The translations under genes and the position numbers were made by a program. From Cymbidium sinense (taxonomy: Eukaryota > Streptophyta > Magnoliopsida > Asparagales > Orchidaceae), in the NCBI GenBank assembly GCA_021442155.1, contig CM038228.1, positions 86,692,114 to 86,756,113 on the forward strand: 64,000 nt of DNA, in the 5' to 3' direction. The notes beneath the pieces were generated by a model. It did not search any database, was not told the DNA's origin, and saw only the letters and a list, made by a program, of their open reading frames with translations. This document shows positions 58,900 through 64,000 of this stretch, in pieces; position 1 is the first letter of the stretch; each line of letters begins with the position of its first letter.

Positions 58900-61800
58900 A
58901 TTAATTGGCAATATCGACCATTAATGAGTTGGTATGCCCCTCCTTGGTATACTTTTTGAATGATAAAAGAGCCCTCCTAATTAGGCTCAAATTTACCAAT
59001 TTTGATTGGAAATAATTAGTCTTCTCAGCACCAAGACTAATTCCCTTTTTTGGAATGTTCGAGGCCACACCGTATGGTCAAAAGCCCTGGACATCTTTGC
59101 TCGATAAACTTCCAGATTTTGATGAGCTTGCAATCTAACTTCATCAAGCACGTTCAGTTCCTCCAATCACAAATGAGCATTTTGATCTTCAGTTAGATTG
59201 TATTGGATGACTACTTGAAGTGAAGGCAACTTAACTTCGAGCGAAAGAACTTCAATTTGAACACTAATGAATAGGGAGTGGCTTTAGTCGGCATTTTGTA
59301 GGTAGTTCAATACACCCATAATGCCTCTATCAATTTGGTATGTCATTCTCTCTTATTTTTAGTAAGGATCTTCTTGAGCAGCTTGACTATTATCTTGTTG
59401 AAGGCCTCCCCCAAACCATTTGCTCTTGGATTATATATTGAAGAGTATCGCCAATCAATTTTGTGTCGATCAAAGAATCTATAAATCTTTGTATTTTTGA
59501 AAGCTATGCCATTATAAAAAATTATTCAACGTGGAACTCCAAATCTATAGAACATATTATGCATAAAGAAGTTAATCACTTGATCAACAGTAACTTCTTT
59601 AAATGGAGTAGCTTCAACCCACTTAGAGAAATAGTCAGTTGATGCTAGGATGAAGCGGTGTTCAGCTGACGGCAGTGGATCAATTGGTCCAATTACATCT
59701 ATACCCCAGCAGTCGAATGGGGATGTTGTTATTGGGTGTAGTAAATTTGGAGGTTGATGGATTATATTCTCATGTACTTAACATTCATGACATCTCTTAG
59801 CATGATTGATAGAATCTCTCACCATAGATGGCCAATAATAGCCCATCCTTTTGATCTTTACTACCATCTTGGGACCAGACTGATGTGCACCACAAAGTCC
59901 TTCATGAACTTCAACCATCACTTTGGTACCTTCATCTGTATTTAGGCATCATAATCACATTTGTTCAAAGGAACTATGATATAAAGTGTTGTTGATGAAA
60001 GCATAGTGCATTATTCTCTTCTTGATTTGAGCTGCTAGTGATTTATTACTTGGTAATTTGTCTTCTTTAAAGTAGTCAATGAAGGGTTGCCTCCAATCAT
60101 GTGTCTCTTATACTATAAAGGCTTCATATTATTTTACGGCAATATGCTTAGTTATTCTTTATAACTTCTTGTTGATTTGAGGAGAATGAGAGCGAACACA
60201 TCTCTATGTTGAATTTGATAATCCCTCTATCTGCGGGGATTGGTACTTTGCTGGCTTTAGAACTCATCGAGTAAATATCCTGATCATGACATAATCACTA
60301 TTCATACTTTCCATTTTCTTAGCTAATTTTGCTAAGCAATCTTCTTTGTTATTCTCTGATCGAGAGACTTGAGTTAATGTGATATTTGGTATCTACTTCA
60401 TAAGCTCGAGAACTCGCTTGTGATAGATAGCTAACTCAAGCTTGTTGATTTTATAGGTATCAAGTACTTGATTTATAATTACGAGAATCAGAAAATATGC
60501 AAGTTTTGAATGCTTATGAAAATAGCTTCTTCAAGACGCCTAATGCTTCATACTCGGCTTTATTATTAGTTCTTGGCTCAATCAACCCATATGATCGTCT
60601 CATTATCCCTCCTTCTACTGTTATGAAGATGATGTTGATTCCTGCTCTTGCCCTTGGGAAATTTAGATGTTGGATTTGTTTGATCGATGAGGCTCCATCA
60701 AAGTAAATTTTCCAAACTTATGATTTTTCTCATTTATGAATGAGCATAATTTGTTCATCAGGAAAATCATCGCTAAGAGAAGAGTTTGAGGGCATGAGAT
60801 GTGCAGCAAGAAAATCTGCTAAGACTTGTCCCTTCTCTGCTTTTTGCAGAACGTATATGATATCAAATTGTAAAAGCAATACTACCCATCTTGCGCGAAC
60901 ACTTGTCATCAAGTATTTGGATCGATCCTTGAGATGAGGGTAATCTTGTGAGATAACATATAATGATAGCTTTTTTAATTCGATTAATGCAATAGTGCTT
61001 TTCATCGAGAGTATCTCATTTACTCTATCTCAATTGATATAATAAAGAGCATTCTCTTTTTTACTTTCTTCATTTTGTTGTGCCAATAATGCTCCAAATT
61101 TCACTATGTATAGAATAAAGCTTCTCAGGTAAATATAAGGGAGTGGATTTATAGTAGCTTTTAATGCTATTAAAGGCTTCTTGGCACTCCTTGTCCCATT
61201 TGAATGAGCATCCTTCTTCATTTACTTTGCATGGTTGTGATTTAGGTTTGATATGTCGGATGAATGCACTATCCTTGTAAAAAATGAGTGACACAAACTC
61301 TTGGTGGAGGCATCTCCATAATTGCCTTGATTTTAGCGATCAATTTCAATTCTATGATGTACAAATTGTTAACATAAGATTCACCTTTAGATCAACTCAT
61401 CAAAAATCATCATGGCACTTTGGTATGTTCGGCATTCATCAAGGCATGGTATGTAAGTATATACCAATTGGCATCCTAAAGATGTGCTTTCATTTTCAAA
61501 GCCATCTTGATTTGATTGTATCTAGATCCATCCATGAATGAGAATATATCATTGTTGGAAGTATTGCCTTGTAGTTCGATATTAGTAGAAAGTCATCTTT
61601 TGGGCATGCCTTATTTAGGTCGAAGTCAATGCCATGGATTTGATTTTCTTCTTCTGATAATGTTGGCTATCCAATGACATCTCCGAAAGAAATTTCGATC
61701 CTAGTTTCTAATTACATTCTTCAATCTCAATCTCATTCTCCAGGAGCTTGCTTAATAGCGTCACATGTTTAATGGAAAGTTTATGAACTACATCATGAGA

Positions 61801-64000
61801 TAAGCGGCATTTGAGAATATGTCAGGCAAAGCAATCCACGAATTAAGTATTATTTTAGCTCTTCAACTTTTCATCAAGTAGAAGGCGTTGACAAAGTTGG
61901 ATAGATCATCCTCACCTCTATGTTGATTTCTTTGAGTTCATCCATAGTAGTTGTTTCTCCACCATCTTGAGTTCTTGGCTTGAGCTTTTACTTCTTCATC
62001 ATTTGTAAGAAGAATTTCATGGAGATCATCTTCATCATCACTGTTAGTTTCGATCTCAAGTTCTATTATCTTATAACAAATTTTATTTTGATGAGATTTG
62101 TGGATGAACCTAAGACCTTTAGTGATAAACATATCACTTCTTCGTGATGCTTGAGGACTTCTTTGGTTCCACATCCCGTTAAAGATTTGAGTTCATAGTT
62201 TAGTTGTTCCAATATAAATTCCAAGCTTATGCATCATTCTTCATAATTTCTGTGGATAGTATATTGGTATTCTTGTGGCACCATCGTAATTCATGTTGAG
62301 TAGAGGTCGAGACTCTTGATTTGTAAAATAGAGTTCGCCACCACTCTCACCAACAATACATAGAATATCAATTCTTCAATGTATGAACCTCCAATGAGTG
62401 ATTTCTTTGAAGTATTGAGGGATGGGTATAATTTTGAAGGAGTCCTCGCAAATGCTATCCTTCTTGATGCACCATGAACTATATTTCATAAAGTCATAAG
62501 TCAATGAATCACTTATTTCATACTTTATCTTTCTTGAAAGTTTATAAGTTCTTAGGTTTGAGAATATCTTCTTCTTGTGTCACTTCCCAAATGAGGAACT
62601 GATTTTCTTGATTTAGGTGTAGAATCAAGTGCTTTAGGAAGAGTCAGTATTGCCTTCTTTCTTCCTTTTTGCTTATGCTCTTTCACCTTATGAAGTTGTT
62701 TTTTTAGTTCAAGTGGATGTTACTTCAAGAGGCTCTATTAGGCTCTTAGGGATGAAATATTTTGCATCTTCATAATAGATCTTTGCTTCATGGATGGAGA
62801 ATGGTTGTAGTTGCCGTGAATTTTGAAGTCTTCTCCATCTTTTAGGTACTTCATACACATGATAGTTTTGATGGGACCATGTCATACTCATGCAGCCATG
62901 GCCGACCCAAGAGAGCTCTAAATGATGTATCAGTGTCGATTACATGACACTTGGCTTTGTATATAAATCCTAAAACTTGAGCGGGAGAATAAAAGAACCC
63001 AAGGTTTTATACCCTTTCTCATTGAAACCATGAACCATCAACTTATCCCTCCCAAGATGTTGGATATCAAGTGATAATCCTTTTAATGCTTTTAAACTCT
63101 TAAGATTGATAGAAGAACCTGGATCAATCAATATTCGGTTGATTAATATTCCATCACTCTCTGCAGTAACATATAGAGGACGGTTGTGATCCACTATTCC
63201 CAACATAAGATCTTCTTCATAAAATGTGATTACTGGGAGATCTTGAGTTTGCAATGATTCAGTCATGGATTTTTCGACAAAGTAAGCTTCATAACTTTCC
63301 AGATCTTTGAGAGCTATCAAAGTTTCTCGAGGTCTTTTGACATCAAGAGAGCCTCATACACAAGTGGATCTTTCATGTGATAGAATATTATAATCTATCT
63401 TTTCTTTGATTTAGGCTTTATTTAGATTTTGGGAATGATATCTTCATTGATTTTGATTAATTTTTCCTTTATCTTTATTTGCATTTATCTTTTTGATGAA
63501 GGTGGTAAGACTTTACCACTTCTCAACCGAACTTGAATCACTTATCTTGCTCGATTCTTCAAGAAGTAGTTTTTCAAATTCACTTCTTATTCTAGATGAT
63601 TGACCAAAAGGGCTAGACTCATTTTTCAACTTCATACATTTCATACGTGATGATATCGATGAGTCTGACTCTTCTCCATCGAGAAAAATAAATCTTCATA
63701 TGAACTATTATCTTTTTGTTGAGTCATTAAATAAAATTCAGATGTTAACTCCTCAGGCTCTTCTTATTTTCCTGATAAGAATTTTGATGGGTTGGTTGAG
63801 TCTATATGACTACCTCTGTCATTTTCAAGTAATTGATGTTGAAGAACATCTGATATCACATAAGTGATTCAACATGTCTCTACTGGACAAGATTCACCGT
63901 TATCTTCTTCATCTAATTCAACAATACAAAGTTTATCCATAAAGTCTGCAAGCCTAAAGGGTTGTCTTATTGGCGATACTCCTCTAAATTATTAATAATC
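58900..64000 (-). pseudogene. Tat-lineage Ty3/gypsy polyprotein (PR-RT-RH-aRH-INT), heavily broken, cut by window end
   Basis: The minus-strand order is: aspartic protease at 62970..63320 (LIDPGSSINL); LLGRPWLHEYDMVPSKL near 62910..62860; RT near 61640..61300 (DLNKACPKDDF, FMDGSRYNQIKMA, MPIGIYLHTMP); RNase H at 61250..60730 (FKWDKECQEAFNSIKSY, RWVVLLLQFDIIYV, KGQVLADFLA); a second RNase H near 60710..60350 (FDGASS, EPRTNNKAEYEAL, FSDSRN); and integrase at 59900..58910 (GYYWPSMVRDS, FDCWGIDVIGPI, FSKWVEATPFKEVTV, NGLGEAFNK, GKFEPN). The second RNase H before integrase is the mark of the Tat lineage. RT has lost its YVDD region, and the second integrase Asp is Tyr (59514..59516), with many stops. 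Gag lies beyond 64000. It pairs with the LTR at 50195..54367. Confidence 0.85.
62970..63320 (-). pseudogene. Gypsy aspartic protease segment, still open
   Basis: 116 codons without a stop, part of the polyprotein. The active-site region reads LINRILIDPGSSINL, the D-x-G-S form used by plant gypsy proteases that process Gag-Pol. DKLMVHGFNEKGYKTLGSF follows, as expected. This is the best-preserved piece of the element, but the frames on both sides are broken, so it would not be expressed as a working polyprotein. Confidence 0.8.

Overview
This is an AT-rich stretch of a flowering-plant nuclear genome. The evidence is spliceosomal introns, long (TA)n microsatellites, Ty3/gypsy elements of the Tat type, a FAR1-type Mutator transposase, a tRNA-derived SINE, and plant-specific DAO-type 2-oxoglutarate dioxygenases. 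I cannot fix the species. Nothing looks bacterial, and there is no organellar block, rRNA gene or CRISPR array.

The host content is one dispersed gene family, all on the minus strand: homologues of DAO (dioxygenase for auxin oxidation). Two copies have complete three-exon models with the iron and 2-oxoglutarate ligands in place: DAO-A (12317..14476) and DAO-E (32418..33540). The others are relics: an exon 1 plus exon 3 copy (23599..24430), a scrambled cluster of exon 1 and exon 2 pieces (25280..27020), a frameshifted full-length copy (47404..48923), and a copy cut in exon 2 by a retrotransposon (49699..50194). Flanking DNA is duplicated with the genes, so the cluster grew by segmental duplication and decayed by point mutation and transposon insertion.

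The rest is mobile DNA. (1) A Tat-lineage Ty3/gypsy family with very long LTRs: a minus-strand element at the left (LTR 2236..4160, integrase end near 8484..8975), a plus-strand LTR with a short internal piece (about 15935..22094), and a minus-strand element at the right (LTR 50195..54367, pol 58900..64000, running off the window). Between pol and the 3' LTR lie antisense reading-frame remnants. (2) A non-autonomous LTR element at 27301..31544 with matching 5-bp target duplications and a GC-rich, repeat-built interior; a truncated sister lies at 34226..36425. (3) A decayed Mutator-like region at about 36500..46100, with an Ulp1-like cysteine protease gene on the plus strand facing a FAR1/MURA transposase pseudogene on the minus strand, and a long ~150-bp tandem array whose units carry a CTGTACTCTC/GAGAGTACAG palindrome.

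The two intact DAO genes would act in auxin catabolism, oxidising indole-3-acetic acid. The transposon genes are all broken as read here. The most unusual structures are the palindrome-bearing array upstream of the transposase, a perfect 13-bp-arm palindrome in the DAO-A promoter that resembles a hairpin at the far edge of the Mutator-like region, and an antisense TATA-like promoter in the long LTRs pointing at the antisense ORFs.
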